From positions 186,001-250,000 of the forward strand of contig NZ_UUOC01000004.1 of NCBI RefSeq assembly GCF_900590755.1: DNA of 64,000 nucleotides, in the 5' to 3' direction. Position 1 is the first letter of the stretch, and each line of letters begins with the position of its first letter. Positions 9,637 through 20,222 of this stretch are shown piece after piece. Source of the DNA: Pseudomonas viridiflava (GTDB lineage Bacteria; Pseudomonadota; Gammaproteobacteria; Pseudomonadales; Pseudomonadaceae). A model generated the notes under the pieces. The model had not been told where the DNA came from. It worked only from the letters and a program-made list of their open reading frames with translations, and searched no databases. The position numbers and the translations under genes are program-made.

Positions 9637-9726
9637 GTGGGACCGGCTTTAGCCGGGAAGAGGCCGGGACAGGCGCCTGATGTGTGTCGTCTGAAACGCA
9701 GCCTTCCCGGCTAAAGCCGGTCCCAC
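9637..9726. repeat. REP inverted pair, family A (90 bp), copy 2
   Basis: Exact positional counterpart of the pair at 9454, shifted by 183 bp by the tandem duplication. Two of the three base differences between the duplicated units lie within or beside it. Confidence 0.9.
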
Positions 9727-9760
9727 AGGGGGCGCGGTGTGTCAGGCAGGCCGCGTTATC

Positions 9761-9868
9761 GTTCTTCGCGGGCAAGTCGGAATGCCGCCCACACGCTCCC
9801 ACAGGCACCGCGGTGTGTCAGGCAGGCCGCGTCATCGTTCTTCGCGGGCAAGTCCGGCTCCAACAGGG
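9761..9868. repeat. Degenerate family C REP fragments
   Basis: GTTCTTCGCGGGCAAG occurs twice (about 9761 and 9838), each time followed by a diverged version of the family C arm (only the second, CCGGCTCCAACAGG, is close). No intact opposite arm is visible. The sequence around the second fragment repeats the tail of the upstream 178-bp unit. Confidence 0.6.
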
Positions 9869-9921
9869 CTATGCTCGACAAATTCCTTGCTAACCTCAAA
9901 TGGTGCGTCTCGTAGCGCGAG

Positions 9922-9938
9922 CGCACCGCGGGTGTGCA
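9922..9938. promoter_or_regulatory. Candidate NtrC site for the liv operon
   Basis: CGCACCGCGGGTGTGCA differs from the NtrC dyad TGCACC-N5-GGTGCA at two positions. It lies about 200 bp upstream of a consensus sigma-54 promoter, a normal enhancer distance. Confidence 0.45.
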
Positions 9939-10134
9939 GTTCGGTGACGCATGCTGTTACAGCCGGGTTGTACGTAGCTGGGTGGTTAGGTTGCTATGTA
10001 TTTTTGTTCCGGTTGCGCTTTATCTGAGTAAGGTTGCACCTTTGCTCTTCAAGTGGGTTGCACGGCCTGTCCGCGCGGCTTGCAGAGGGATCAAGGCAAG
10101 CAAATTCGAGAGTTTCATCAGAATAAAAAACGAA

Positions 10135-10150
10135 TGGCACGCCACTTGCT
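10135..10150 (+). promoter_or_regulatory. Sigma-54 (-24/-12) promoter of the liv operon
   Basis: TGGCACGCCACTTGCT matches the sigma-54 consensus TGGCAC-N5-TTGCW perfectly, with exactly 10 bases between GG and GC. The expected start site is near 10162, giving a 5' leader of about 40 bases. The leader contains an A-rich AATCAAAAAAAACC beside the ribosome-binding site, similar to Hfq/Crc target motifs. Confidence 0.8.
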
Positions 10151-10205
10151 CTGAGCAATCGGGTAGTTGCAGTGCTAATCAAAAAAAACCTCAGGAGCAC
10201 CACTC

Positions 10206-11339
10206 ATGTCGCAGACGTTTTACAGGAAAGGCTTTCTGGCAATTGCAGTCGCTACTGCATTGGGCGTGTCTTCGTTTGCTCAGGCTGACGTCAAGATTGG
10301 TGTCGCGGGGCCAATGACTGGCGCCAACGCATCGTTTGGTGAGCAATACATGAAGGGAGCTCAAGCAGCTGCTGACGCAATCAACGCCGCTGGTGGTGTT
10401 AACGGCGAGAAAATCGTATTGACGGCCTACGACGACGCCTGCGAACCCAAGCAAGCGGTTGCCGTAGCCAACAAAGCGGCTTCAGACAAAGTTGCCGGTA
10501 TCGTCGGTCACTTCTGCTCGTCTTCGACGATTCCAGCGTCCGAGGTTTATGACGAGGCGGGCATCATCGCGATCACCCCAGGCTCGACCAACCCGACGGT
10601 TACCGAGCGCGGTCTTGGCGCCATGTTCCGCATGTGCGGCCGTGATGACCAGCAGGGCATCGTGGCTGGCGACTACATCGTTGACGTACTCAAAGGCAAG
10701 AAAATCGCCGTCATCAACGACAAAGACACCTATGGTAAAGGCCTGGCGGATGCGACTGCCAAGCAGCTCACCGCACGTGGCGTGAAACCTGTGCTGGAAG
10801 AAGGCCTGACCCGTGGCGAGAAAGACTTCAGCGCCCTGGTCACTAAAATCCGTTCCGTTGGTGCTGATGTTGTCTACTTCGGCGGCCTGCACCCGGAAGC
10901 CGGTCCACTGGTTCGCCAGATGCGTGAACAAGGTCTGAAAGACGTGAAATTCATGTCCGATGACGGCGTTGTAACCGATGAACTAGTCACCACTGCTGGC
11001 GGCGCGCAATACGTCGACGGCGTGTACATGACCTTCGGCGCCGACCCGCGCATGCTGCCAGACAGCAAGGCCGTGGTAGATGGCTTCCGCAAGTCCGGCT
11101 ATGAGCCTGAAGGCTACACCCTGTACGCCTACGCTTCGGTCCAGGCCTTGGCTGCCGGTTTCAACGGTGCCAAATCCAACAAGGGCGAAGACGCCGCCAA
11201 GTTCCTCAAGGCTCACCCGGTGAAAACCGTCATGGGCGAAAAAGCCTGGGACTCCAAAGGCGACCTGAAAGTCTCCGACTACGTGGTTTACCAGTGGGAC
11301 AAAGACGGTAAGTACCACCAGCTTGAAAAGCAGAAGTAA
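10206..11339 (+). CDS. Branched-chain amino acid ABC transporter, substrate-binding protein
   Basis: Periplasmic binding protein of the Leu/Ile/Val (LivJ/LivK/BraC) family, 377 residues. The signal peptide is about 1-27 (cleavage after FAQA). The mature start DVKIGVAGPMTGANASFGEQ and the segment HFCSSSTIPASEVYDE are typical of ligand-binding type I folds. AGGAG precedes the ATG. It is first of a five-gene operon, followed by 168 bases with stem-loops that could allow more binding protein than permease to be made. Substrate range beyond branched-chain or related amino acids cannot be read from sequence. Confidence 0.93.
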   Translation: MSQTFYRKGFLAIAVATALGVSSFAQADVKIGVAGPMTGANASFGEQYMKGAQAAADAINAAGGVNGEKIVLTAYDDACEPKQAVAVANKAASDKVAGIVGHFCSSSTIPASEVYDEAGIIAITPGSTNPTVTERGLGAMFRMCGRDDQQGIVAGDYIVDVLKGKKIAVINDKDTYGKGLADATAKQLTARGVKPVLEEGLTRGEKDFSALVTKIRSVGADVVYFGGLHPEAGPLVRQMREQGLKDVKFMSDDGVVTDELVTTAGGAQYVDGVYMTFGADPRMLPDSKAVVDGFRKSGYEPEGYTLYAYASVQALAAGFNGAKSNKGEDAAKFLKAHPVKTVMGEKAWDSKGDLKVSDYVVYQWDKDGKYHQLEKQK

Positions 11340-11389
11340 ATAAACCTTTAGCCGGGCTGGTGTCTGCGGGCGCCAGTTCGTCTTGATAG

Positions 11390-11413
11390 CGGGGACGCAT
11401 GGTCGCGACCCCG
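11390..11413 (+). other. Stem-loop in the liv operon between binding protein and permease
   Basis: CGGGG-A-CGC, loop ATGGTC, GCG-A-CCCCG folds into an interrupted hairpin with no U-tract. It may stabilise the upstream mRNA portion or reduce read-through; this is inferred from structure and position only. Confidence 0.4.
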
Positions 11414-11507
11414 AAGTTCTTCTGTCAGCTGTTCGATGGGGCCCGTGCTTCTCACAAGGGGGCTTTGGGCCTGCATCATCAGCCTTTCAAGTTCGTGAGC
11501 GTGCGTG

Positions 11508-12422
<915 letters not shown>

Positions 12423-12424
12423 CT

Positions 12425-13705
12425 ATGTCTGCTCCTATCAGATCCATCGATATCAAACAAAGCCTGATCGACGCAGTCATCGCTGGCTTGCTGGCGCTGA
12501 TTGTGTTCGGCCCGATTGTCGGCGTTGTGCTCGACGGCTATGGCTTCAATCTGCAACCCACCCGGGTCGCTGTACTGGTCGGCGTGGTCATGGTCGGCCG
12601 GTTCTTGCTGAGCCTGTTCATGCAGACCCCAAAAGGCGTGAGCATCGCCCAGAGTTTCGAAAGCTCGGGCTCGGGTGTCCACGTACTGGCTCCGGATTAC
12701 AAGTCGCGTCTGCGCTTCATCATTCCGGCCATGGTGGTGATTGCCATCGTGTTCCCGGTGTTTGCCGATAAATACGTGCTGACCGTGGTCATACTTGGCC
12801 TGATTTATGTCTTGCTCGGTCTGGGCTTGAACATCGTGGTGGGCCTGGCCGGTTTGCTCGACCTGGGTTATGTGGCGTTCTACGCCATCGGTGCTTATGG
12901 CCTGGCGTTGGGTTATCAGTATCTGGGGCTGGGTTTCTGGTCGGCGTTGCCATTGGCGGCCATCGCCGCAGCTTTGGCCGGCTGCATCCTGGGCTTCCCG
13001 GTCTTGCGCATGCACGGTGACTATCTGGCCATCGTGACCCTGGGCTTCGGTGAAATCATCCGGTTGGTGTTGAACAACTGGTTGTCGTTCACTGGCGGTC
13101 CGAACGGCGTGCCGGTGCCTTCTCCGACTTTCTTTGGCCTGGAGTTTGGCCGTCGTGCCAAAGAGGGTGGCGTGCCGATCCATGAGTTTTTCGGCTTCGA
13201 TTACAACCCGGACCTGAAATTCATCTTCATCTACGCGGTGCTGTTCCTGGTGGTGCTGGCCGTGCTGTACGTCAAACATCGCTTGACCCGCATGCCGGTC
13301 GGTCGCGCCTGGGAAGCATTGCGTGAAGACGAAATTGCCTGCCGGGCCATGGGCCTCAACCACGTGCTGGTCAAGCTCTCGGCGTTCACCATCGGCGCAT
13401 CGACTGCAGGTCTGGCGGGTGTGTTCTTTGCCAGCTATCAGGGCTTCATCAACCCGACATCCTTCACCTTCTTCGAGTCGGCGCTGATTCTGGCCATCGT
13501 GGTGCTCGGCGGTATGGGTTCGACCGTGGGTGTGGTGATTGCTGCATTCGTGCTGACCGTTGCACCAGAGTTGCTGCGTAGCTTCGCCGAGTACCGGGTG
13601 CTGCTGTTCGGGATATTGATGGTGTTGATGATGATCTGGCGACCACGCGGCCTGATCCGGATCAGCCGTACCGGTGTGAATCCACGCAAGGGGGTAGCTC
13701 CATGA
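12425..13705 (+). CDS. livM: Branched-chain amino acid ABC permease LivM
   Basis: The second permease subunit, 426 residues. It has an N-terminal region of about 110 residues with additional membrane segments before the conserved core (LGLGLNIVVGLAGLLDLGYVAF and GDYLAIVTLGFGEIIRL), as is usual for LivM/BraE. It ends four bases into livG (ATGA overlap), indicating coupled translation. Confidence 0.93.
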   Translation: MSAPIRSIDIKQSLIDAVIAGLLALIVFGPIVGVVLDGYGFNLQPTRVAVLVGVVMVGRFLLSLFMQTPKGVSIAQSFESSGSGVHVLAPDYKSRLRFIIPAMVVIAIVFPVFADKYVLTVVILGLIYVLLGLGLNIVVGLAGLLDLGYVAFYAIGAYGLALGYQYLGLGFWSALPLAAIAAALAGCILGFPVLRMHGDYLAIVTLGFGEIIRLVLNNWLSFTGGPNGVPVPSPTFFGLEFGRRAKEGGVPIHEFFGFDYNPDLKFIFIYAVLFLVVLAVLYVKHRLTRMPVGRAWEALREDEIACRAMGLNHVLVKLSAFTIGASTAGLAGVFFASYQGFINPTSFTFFESALILAIVVLGGMGSTVGVVIAAFVLTVAPELLRSFAEYRVLLFGILMVLMMIWRPRGLIRISRTGVNPRKGVAP

Positions 13706-14577
13706 GCAACGAAATCATTCTTTCCGTCGAACACCTGATGATGCACTTTGGCGGCATCAAGGCGCTCAGCGATGTCAGCATCCAGGTGCGACGCAACTCG
13801 ATTTTCGCCCTGATCGGCCCTAACGGCGCGGGCAAGACCACCGTGTTCAACTGCCTCACCGGTTTCTACAAGGCAACCGGCGGGCGTATTGAATTGCACA
13901 CCCGCGGCGAGACCACCAACGTGATCAAGCTGCTGGGCGAGCCGTTCAAGGGTTCGGACTTTGTGTCGCCGAAAAGCTTCCTGAGTCGCGTCTACTACAA
14001 GATGTTCGGCGGCACACACCTGGTAAACCGGGCAGGGCTGGCGCGGACCTTCCAGAACATTCGTCTGTTCAAGGAAATGTCGGTACTGGAAAACCTGCTG
14101 GTAGCCCAGCACATGTGGGTCAACCGCAGCATGCTGGCGGGCATCCTCAATACCAAGGGCTATCGCGAGGCTGAAGAAGTCGCCATCAACACGGCGTTCT
14201 ACTGGCTGGAAGTGGTGGATCTGGTGGATTGCGCAAACCGACTGGCCGGTGAATTGTCCTACGGTCAGCAACGCCGCCTGGAAATCGCCCGGGCCATGTG
14301 CACCCGCCCGCAAGTGATCTGCCTCGACGAACCGGCTGCGGGCCTCAACCCTCAGGAAACCGAAGCGCTGAGCGGCATGATCCGCCTGCTGCGCGACGAA
14401 CACGACATGACCATCGTGCTGATCGAGCACGACATGGGCATGGTCATGGGCATTTCCGACGATATTGTGGTGCTCGACCACGGCAACGTGATTGCCATGG
14501 GCGGGCCAGAACAGATCCGCAACGATCCGAAAGTGATCGCGGCCTATCTGGGCGCTGATGAAGAGGAGTTGGTATGA
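13702..14577 (+). CDS. livG: Branched-chain amino acid ABC ATPase LivG
   Basis: Cytoplasmic ATPase, 291 residues. Walker A GPNGAGKT lies near residues 37-44, the signature region LSYGQQRRLEIARAM follows, then Walker B VICLDEPAAGLNP and an H-loop in LIEHDM. The insertion between Walker A and the signature (about residues 65-110) is typical of LivG/BraF. It overlaps both livM and livF by four bases. Confidence 0.93.
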   Translation: MSNEIILSVEHLMMHFGGIKALSDVSIQVRRNSIFALIGPNGAGKTTVFNCLTGFYKATGGRIELHTRGETTNVIKLLGEPFKGSDFVSPKSFLSRVYYKMFGGTHLVNRAGLARTFQNIRLFKEMSVLENLLVAQHMWVNRSMLAGILNTKGYREAEEVAINTAFYWLEVVDLVDCANRLAGELSYGQQRRLEIARAMCTRPQVICLDEPAAGLNPQETEALSGMIRLLRDEHDMTIVLIEHDMGMVMGISDDIVVLDHGNVIAMGGPEQIRNDPKVIAAYLGADEEELV

Positions 14578-15290
14578 GTAAGCCGATCCTCGAAATGAAA
14601 GAGATCGACGTGTTCTACGGGCCGATTCAGGCCCTGAAGAAAGTCTCGCTGCACATCAATGAAGGTGAAACCGTGAGCCTGATCGGCTCCAACGGCGCAG
14701 GCAAGTCGACGCTGCTGATGTCGATCTTCGGCCAGCCTCGTGCGGCCAGCGGGCAGATCATCTATCAGGGCACCGACATCACGCAGAAGTCGTCGCACTA
14801 CATCGCGTCCAACGGCATTGCGCAGTCGCCGGAAGGCCGCCGGGTATTCCCCGACATGTCCGTCGAAGAAAACCTGATGATGGGCACCATCCCCATTGGC
14901 GACAAGCACTCGGCCGAAGACATGCAGCGCATGTTCGAGCTGTTCCCGCGTCTCAAGGAGCGTCGTAACCAGCGCGCCATGACCATGTCCGGTGGCGAAC
15001 AGCAAATGCTCGCCATCGCCCGCGCCCTGATGAGCCGCCCGAAACTGCTGCTGCTCGATGAGCCGAGCCTGGGCCTGGCACCGATCATCGTCAAACAGAT
15101 CTTCGCGACCCTGCGGGAACTGGCGCAGACCGGCATGACCATCTTCCTTGTCGAGCAGAACGCCAACCACGCGCTGAAGCTGTCTGACCGGGCGTACGTG
15201 ATGGTCAACGGCGAAATCCGCCTCAGCGGCACCGGCAAGGAGCTGCTGGTCAACGAAGAAGTGCGCAACGCTTATCTGGGCGGGCATTGA
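14574..15290 (+). CDS. livF: Branched-chain amino acid ABC ATPase LivF
   Basis: The second ATPase, 238 residues, pairing with LivG. Walker A GSNGAGKS, signature MSGGEQQMLAIARAL, Walker B LLLLDEPSLGLAP and EQN in the switch region are present. It is the last gene of the operon; a family C REP pair follows 17 bases after the stop. Confidence 0.94.
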   Translation: MSKPILEMKEIDVFYGPIQALKKVSLHINEGETVSLIGSNGAGKSTLLMSIFGQPRAASGQIIYQGTDITQKSSHYIASNGIAQSPEGRRVFPDMSVEENLMMGTIPIGDKHSAEDMQRMFELFPRLKERRNQRAMTMSGGEQQMLAIARALMSRPKLLLLDEPSLGLAPIIVKQIFATLRELAQTGMTIFLVEQNANHALKLSDRAYVMVNGEIRLSGTGKELLVNEEVRNAYLGGH

Positions 15291-15307
15291 ATGGTCGAAG
15301 GTCACCT

Positions 15308-15395
15308 GTTGGAGCGAGGCTTGCCCGCGAATCAGACAACTCGGTACCGCCGGAATACCGCGTTATCGTTCTTCGCGGGCAAGCCTCGCTCCAAC
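15308..15395. repeat. REP inverted pair, family C
   Basis: TGTTGGAGCGAGGCTTGCCC and its reverse complement near 15375-15395, enclosing about 45 variable bases. It probably marks the 3' end of the liv operon transcript. Confidence 0.88.
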
Positions 15396-15521
15396 GGATG
15401 CGCGGCTAGCTCGCCAATTGTGGAAAACAATTTTGACGCCCCTTCAAACCGCGACATAAAGCCGCTGCAAATGGTTGTTTTGTCACGCTTTTGACTTGTT
15501 CAGGTTTACTGTGGAACTGCC

Positions 15522-16850
<1,329 letters not shown>

Positions 16851-16871
16851 TGGCTGAGAATTGATTGGCCT

Positions 16872-16961
16872 GTTGGAGCGAGGCTTGCCCGCGAAAAACG
16901 ATGACGCGGTATTCCTGCTATATCGCGCCGCCCAGTTCGCGGGCAAGCCTCGCTCCAACAG
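16872..16961. repeat. REP inverted pair, family C
   Basis: Family C arms between the convergent SDR and AGE-epimerase genes. The unit nearly touches the stop codon of the latter gene. Confidence 0.88.
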
Positions 16962-16965
16962 GTTT

Positions 16966-18099
16966 TCAGCCGAAATACCGCGCCAAGCCGATGTAACACG
17001 TCGCCAGGTGATAAGGCGTCGTGGACGGCATGTCGCTGCGGCTGACGTTGCCATTGCTGTCCAGGCACTCGTTCCAGCCGGTGTCGTGCAGGAAGTTTGC
17101 CTGCAGCGCCAGTAGCTGACGGCTCAGTGCCGCTTCACTGCCCGGTCGCAGGGTCAGGGCGCGCAGGTATTCGGCTTGCGCCCAGATCCGTTGGGTGCCG
17201 TCCTTGATTCGACCATCCGCTTCCAGCATTGCCACTACAGCGCCTGCCCGTGGGTCGACGCCCTGAGCTTCGGAATGAGCGAAGGCCGTGGTCAGCGAAC
17301 GGTGCAACGGGATGCCGCGCAAGTGCTCTGAAGATTCCAGCAAGAAGAACCACTCGAACTGGTGCCCCGGCTCGTACCAGTTATCCACAGCTGTGAGCGG
17401 CTTCTCCAGCATCACACCGTGTTCGGTATCGACGAAGCGTCGCTGCATGGCGTCCGTCAGGGCATCCAGTGCGGCACGGGTTGCGCTGTCATCACGCATT
17501 TCAATCGTGGCCAGAAAGGCTTCGGCCAGATGCATCAGCGGGTTCTGCAACGGGCCGCTGTCCAGCGTCGTCCAGTCTTCGTTGAGCACCGCTTCATACA
17601 GGCCGTCGTCGTCGGCAAAGCGCTCAGCGACGACATTCAGCGCGGCATTGAGCACTGACTCCACTAATGGCTCACGCACTCTGCCCCAGTAATGCGCGCA
17701 GGCGAAGATGATAAAGGCGTGGGTGTACAAATCCTTGCGGCGATCCAGCGGTGCGCCCTGAGGGTCAATGCTGTAGAACCAGCCGCCATGCTCGGCATCG
17801 TGGAAATGCCGTTGCAGGGAGCGAAACAACGCGGCGGCGCGAGATGCGGCGTCTGGTACCGACGGATGATCGATCAGGCTGGAAAACAAAAACAACTGCC
17901 GGGCACAGGCCATGGCGCGATAGCGCACCGGTGGCAGCGGCTGGTGCTGGGCGTCCACTGCTTCATAAGGCAGCGCCAACTCGGCATTCCAGCCAGGGCC
18001 TAGCCAGACCGGTACGATCGTCTGAAGAAAATGCGCCTGAATACGGGCAAAAACAGCGTTCAGGTCAGGCAGGGAGGCGGAGCTGGAAACATCAGGCAT
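16966..18099 (-). CDS. AGE-family epimerase/isomerase
   Basis: A 377-residue (alpha/alpha)6-barrel protein of the N-acylglucosamine 2-epimerase superfamily, which includes mannose isomerases. HGGWFYSIDPQGAPLDRRKDLYTHAF and WYEPGHQFEWFFLL contain the characteristic His and Arg active-site residues. It probably interconverts an aldose and a ketose or epimer; the sugar is not identifiable. There is no signal peptide, so it is cytoplasmic. It is a single gene. Confidence 0.8.
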   Translation of the reverse strand: MPDVSSSASLPDLNAVFARIQAHFLQTIVPVWLGPGWNAELALPYEAVDAQHQPLPPVRYRAMACARQLFLFSSLIDHPSVPDAASRAAALFRSLQRHFHDAEHGGWFYSIDPQGAPLDRRKDLYTHAFIIFACAHYWGRVREPLVESVLNAALNVVAERFADDDGLYEAVLNEDWTTLDSGPLQNPLMHLAEAFLATIEMRDDSATRAALDALTDAMQRRFVDTEHGVMLEKPLTAVDNWYEPGHQFEWFFLLESSEHLRGIPLHRSLTTAFAHSEAQGVDPRAGAVVAMLEADGRIKDGTQRIWAQAEYLRALTLRPGSEAALSRQLLALQANFLHDTGWNECLDSNGNVSRSDMPSTTPYHLATCYIGLARYFG

Positions 18100-18183
18100 C
18101 GGCTGGCGTCACGGCAGGGGCGAATTGCGCGACATGGTAGCAGGAGCGGGAATTGGGGTGAGACACAAATCATGGGTAGTTAA

Positions 18184-18259
18184 CTGTAGGAGCTGCCGAA
18201 GGCTGCGAAAGCAATGTGCCTGACACGCCGCGATTCGCAGCCTGCGGCAGCTCCTACAG
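18184..18259. repeat. REP-like inverted pair, family B
   Basis: CTGTAGGAGCTGCCGAAGGC and its near reverse complement around a short centre. It lies just past the ureJ stop. Confidence 0.88.
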
Positions 18260-18271
18260 GGTGTTGTCAAG

Positions 18272-18844
18272 TCAGGCTGTGAGCAACCAGACACCCGCAG
18301 CGGCTGAAACTGCCCCGGCAATCCGCACCAACGGCGCAGCCGCTGCTGGCAGGAAGCGCACCACAGCGTAACCAGCGGCATGCAGCGCAGCGGTGGCGGT
18401 GACGAAGCCGACGGCGTAGGCCACCGGGCTGGACATCTCTGGCAGTTCAAGACCATGGGCAACGCCATGGAACAAGGCGAACAGCGCGGTCGCGCCCACT
18501 GCCATGAACAGCGGCGGGCGGACAGCCAGCGCGACTGCCAGGCCCAGCGCCAATACCGAAGCTGCAATGCCGCTTTCCAGCGCTGGCAGGTTCAGGCCTT
18601 CAAAACCCAGCAGCCCGCCGATCAGCATGGTGCCGACAAAAGTGCACGGCAACGCCCAGCGCGCGGCGCCTTTTTGCTGCGCCGCCCACAGGCCAACGGC
18701 AAGCATCGCCAACAAGTGGTCCAGGCCACCAATAGGGTGGCCGATGCCCGCCATCAAACCGGTATCGCCATGCCCAGGGTGGGCGAAGGCCAGGGCCGGG
18801 ACCATGAGCAGCGCGAGGGCGCCGAAGGCTTTTGTGTAGTTCAT
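18272..18844 (-). CDS. ureJ: HupE/UreJ family membrane protein
   Basis: A 190-residue protein with a signal-like N-terminus and about six membrane segments. The start of the mature part, HPGHGDTGLMAGIGHPIGGL, and DHLLAM carry the conserved histidines of HupE/UreJ nickel or cobalt permeases. It lies 25 bases after ureG, so it probably supplies nickel for urease maturation. The transported ion is inferred from context. Confidence 0.9.
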   Translation of the reverse strand: MNYTKAFGALALLMVPALAFAHPGHGDTGLMAGIGHPIGGLDHLLAMLAVGLWAAQQKGAARWALPCTFVGTMLIGGLLGFEGLNLPALESGIAASVLALGLAVALAVRPPLFMAVGATALFALFHGVAHGLELPEMSSPVAYAVGFVTATAALHAAGYAVVRFLPAAAAPLVRIAGAVSAAAGVWLLTA

Positions 18845-18869
18845 GCAAAGCTTCCTTGAGAGAGATTCA

Positions 18870-19487
18870 TCATGCCGCTTCGGTCAGCAGACCCTGGCGC
18901 TCAATAAAGGCAATGATCTGTTCCAGACCCTGGCCGGTTTTCTGATTGCTGAAGACGAAAGGCTTTTCGCCGCGCATCCTCTTGGTGTCGCTGTCCATCA
19001 TTTCCAGGGACGCACCCACCAGCGGGGCCAGGTCGATCTTGTTGATCACCAGCAAATCTGATTTGCAGATACCCGGGCCGCCTTTGCGCGGCAGCTTGTC
19101 GCCAGCCGACACGTCGATCACGTAGATGGTCAGGTCGGACAGCTCCGGGCTGAAAGTCGCCGACAGGTTGTCGCCGCCGGACTCAACGATGATCAGGTCC
19201 AGACCCGGAAAACGGCGGTTCAATTGGTCAACGGCTTCCAGGTTGATCGAAGCGTCTTCACGAATCGCCGTATGCGGGCAACCGCCAGTTTCCACGCCAA
19301 TGATGCGCTCCGGCGCCAAGGCTTCGTTGCGCACCAGAAAGTCGGCGTCTTCGCGGGTATAGATGTCGTTGGTCACGACCGCGAGGTTGTAGCGCTCGCG
19401 CAAGGCCAAGCACAGCGCCAGGGTCAGGGCTGTCTTGCCGGACCCGACCGGGCCACCGATGCCGACGCGCAGAGGTTGGCTGTTCAT
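18870..19487 (-). CDS. ureG: Urease accessory GTPase UreG
   Basis: A SIMIBI-class GTPase that delivers nickel to apo-urease with UreE, UreF and UreD. The length is 205 residues. The P-loop GGPVGSGKT is at 11-19, the metal-binding motif region [15 protein letters not shown] has the conserved Cys-Pro-His, and [11 protein letters not shown] gives guanine specificity. Upstream lie tandem 12-bp repeats that duplicate the Shine-Dalgarno. Confidence 0.97.
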   Translation of the reverse strand: MNSQPLRVGIGGPVGSGKTALTLALCLALRERYNLAVVTNDIYTREDADFLVRNEALAPERIIGVETGGCPHTAIREDASINLEAVDQLNRRFPGLDLIIVESGGDNLSATFSPELSDLTIYVIDVSAGDKLPRKGGPGICKSDLLVINKIDLAPLVGASLEMMDSDTKRMRGEKPFVFSNQKTGQGLEQIIAFIERQGLLTEAA

Positions 19488-19519
19488 TGAGTTCTCCGTT
19501 GAGCTCTCCGTTGAGCTCT
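19487..19519 (-). repeat. 12-bp tandem repeat duplicating the ureG ribosome-binding site
   Basis: Units TTGAGTTCTCCG, TTGAGCTCTCCG and TTGAGCTCT lie in tandem on the plus strand. Read on the minus strand this gives CGGAG twice upstream of the ureG ATG, the nearer copy with six bases to the ATG. Confidence 0.8.
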
Positions 19520-19547
19520 AGTGCGTAAGTTCTATTGTTTAAAAAAA

Positions 19548-20222
19548 TCAGGATCGAAACAGTCGGCTGTACTGACGTTCATGAGCCATGCTCGCCAATG
19601 CCAGACCAAACGGGGCGCTGCCAATCTGTTGCGGATCAAGTTCTGTGGCGTGTTGCTGAGCCTGTTGCAATAAAGGCAGCAGCTCGCTGGTCAGGCGTTG
19701 TGCAGCCTGTTGACCCAGCGGCAGGGTTTTCATCAGCACCGCCAGCTGGTTTTCCAGCCAGCTCCATAACCAGGCGGCCAGCGCATCCTGTGGGCTGATC
19801 TGCCAGGCGCGAGCGGCCAGCGCCCAGCCCAGGGCCAGATGCGGTTCGTCCAGCTGAGCGAGGAAGTTGCGAGCTGGACGATCCAGTTCCGGCAAGCCGT
19901 TGAGCAGTTGTTGCAACGAATAGCCCATCTGCCGGCTTTCCTGATGCAGCTCGCGGGTCTCTCGGCTGGCGCGGTGCTCTTCGCTCAGTTGCAGCAACTG
20001 GCACCAGTTTTCATCGGCCGCTGCCGTGCAGTGGGCGAGGAGGAGCGGGGCTTCAAAGCGCGCCAGATTGAGCAGCAATTGATCGCTGATCCAGCGCGAA
20101 GCCGTCAGCGGGTCGACCACGATGGATTTTTCCACCGCCATTTCCAGACCCTGGGAGTAGCTGTAGCCGCCAATCGGCAATTGCGGACTGGCCAGGCGCA
20201 GCAGCGCCCAGGCGCTGTTCAC
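19548..20222 (-). CDS. ureF: Urease accessory protein UreF
   Basis: A helical protein of 224 residues. Typical UreF features are LLRLASPQLPIGGYSYSQGLE at the N-terminus and the alpha-helical remainder. It forms the UreD-UreF-UreG complex on apo-urease and regulates UreG GTPase activity. It overlaps ureE by four bases and precedes ureG by 60. Confidence 0.95.
   Translation of the reverse strand: MNSAWALLRLASPQLPIGGYSYSQGLEMAVEKSIVVDPLTASRWISDQLLLNLARFEAPLLLAHCTAAADENWCQLLQLSEEHRASRETRELHQESRQMGYSLQQLLNGLPELDRPARNFLAQLDEPHLALGWALAARAWQISPQDALAAWLWSWLENQLAVLMKTLPLGQQAAQRLTSELLPLLQQAQQHATELDPQQIGSAPFGLALASMAHERQYSRLFRS

Larger units (their letters stand above)
9411..9771 (+). repeat. 178-bp direct tandem duplication including the amaB 3' end
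   Basis: Copy 1 is 9411-9588 and copy 2 is 9594-9771 (period 183 bp). I count three base differences. Each copy carries the last amaB codons with the stop, one complete family A REP pair and a CG-rich tail. A further partial copy of the tail (about GCGGTGTGTCAGGCAGGCCG) recurs near 9813. The second copy has no start codon and is not a gene. Confidence 0.9.

Noticed and set aside
9386..9808. A 140-codon minus-strand frame with internally repeated protein sequence
   Set aside because: It is simply the translation of the tandem duplication and REP arms and has no coding support.
9454..9862. Regularly spaced repeats resembling a CRISPR array
   Set aside because: The repeats are inverted REP arms with a 178-bp duplication, not short direct repeats with unique spacers, and no cas genes are present.
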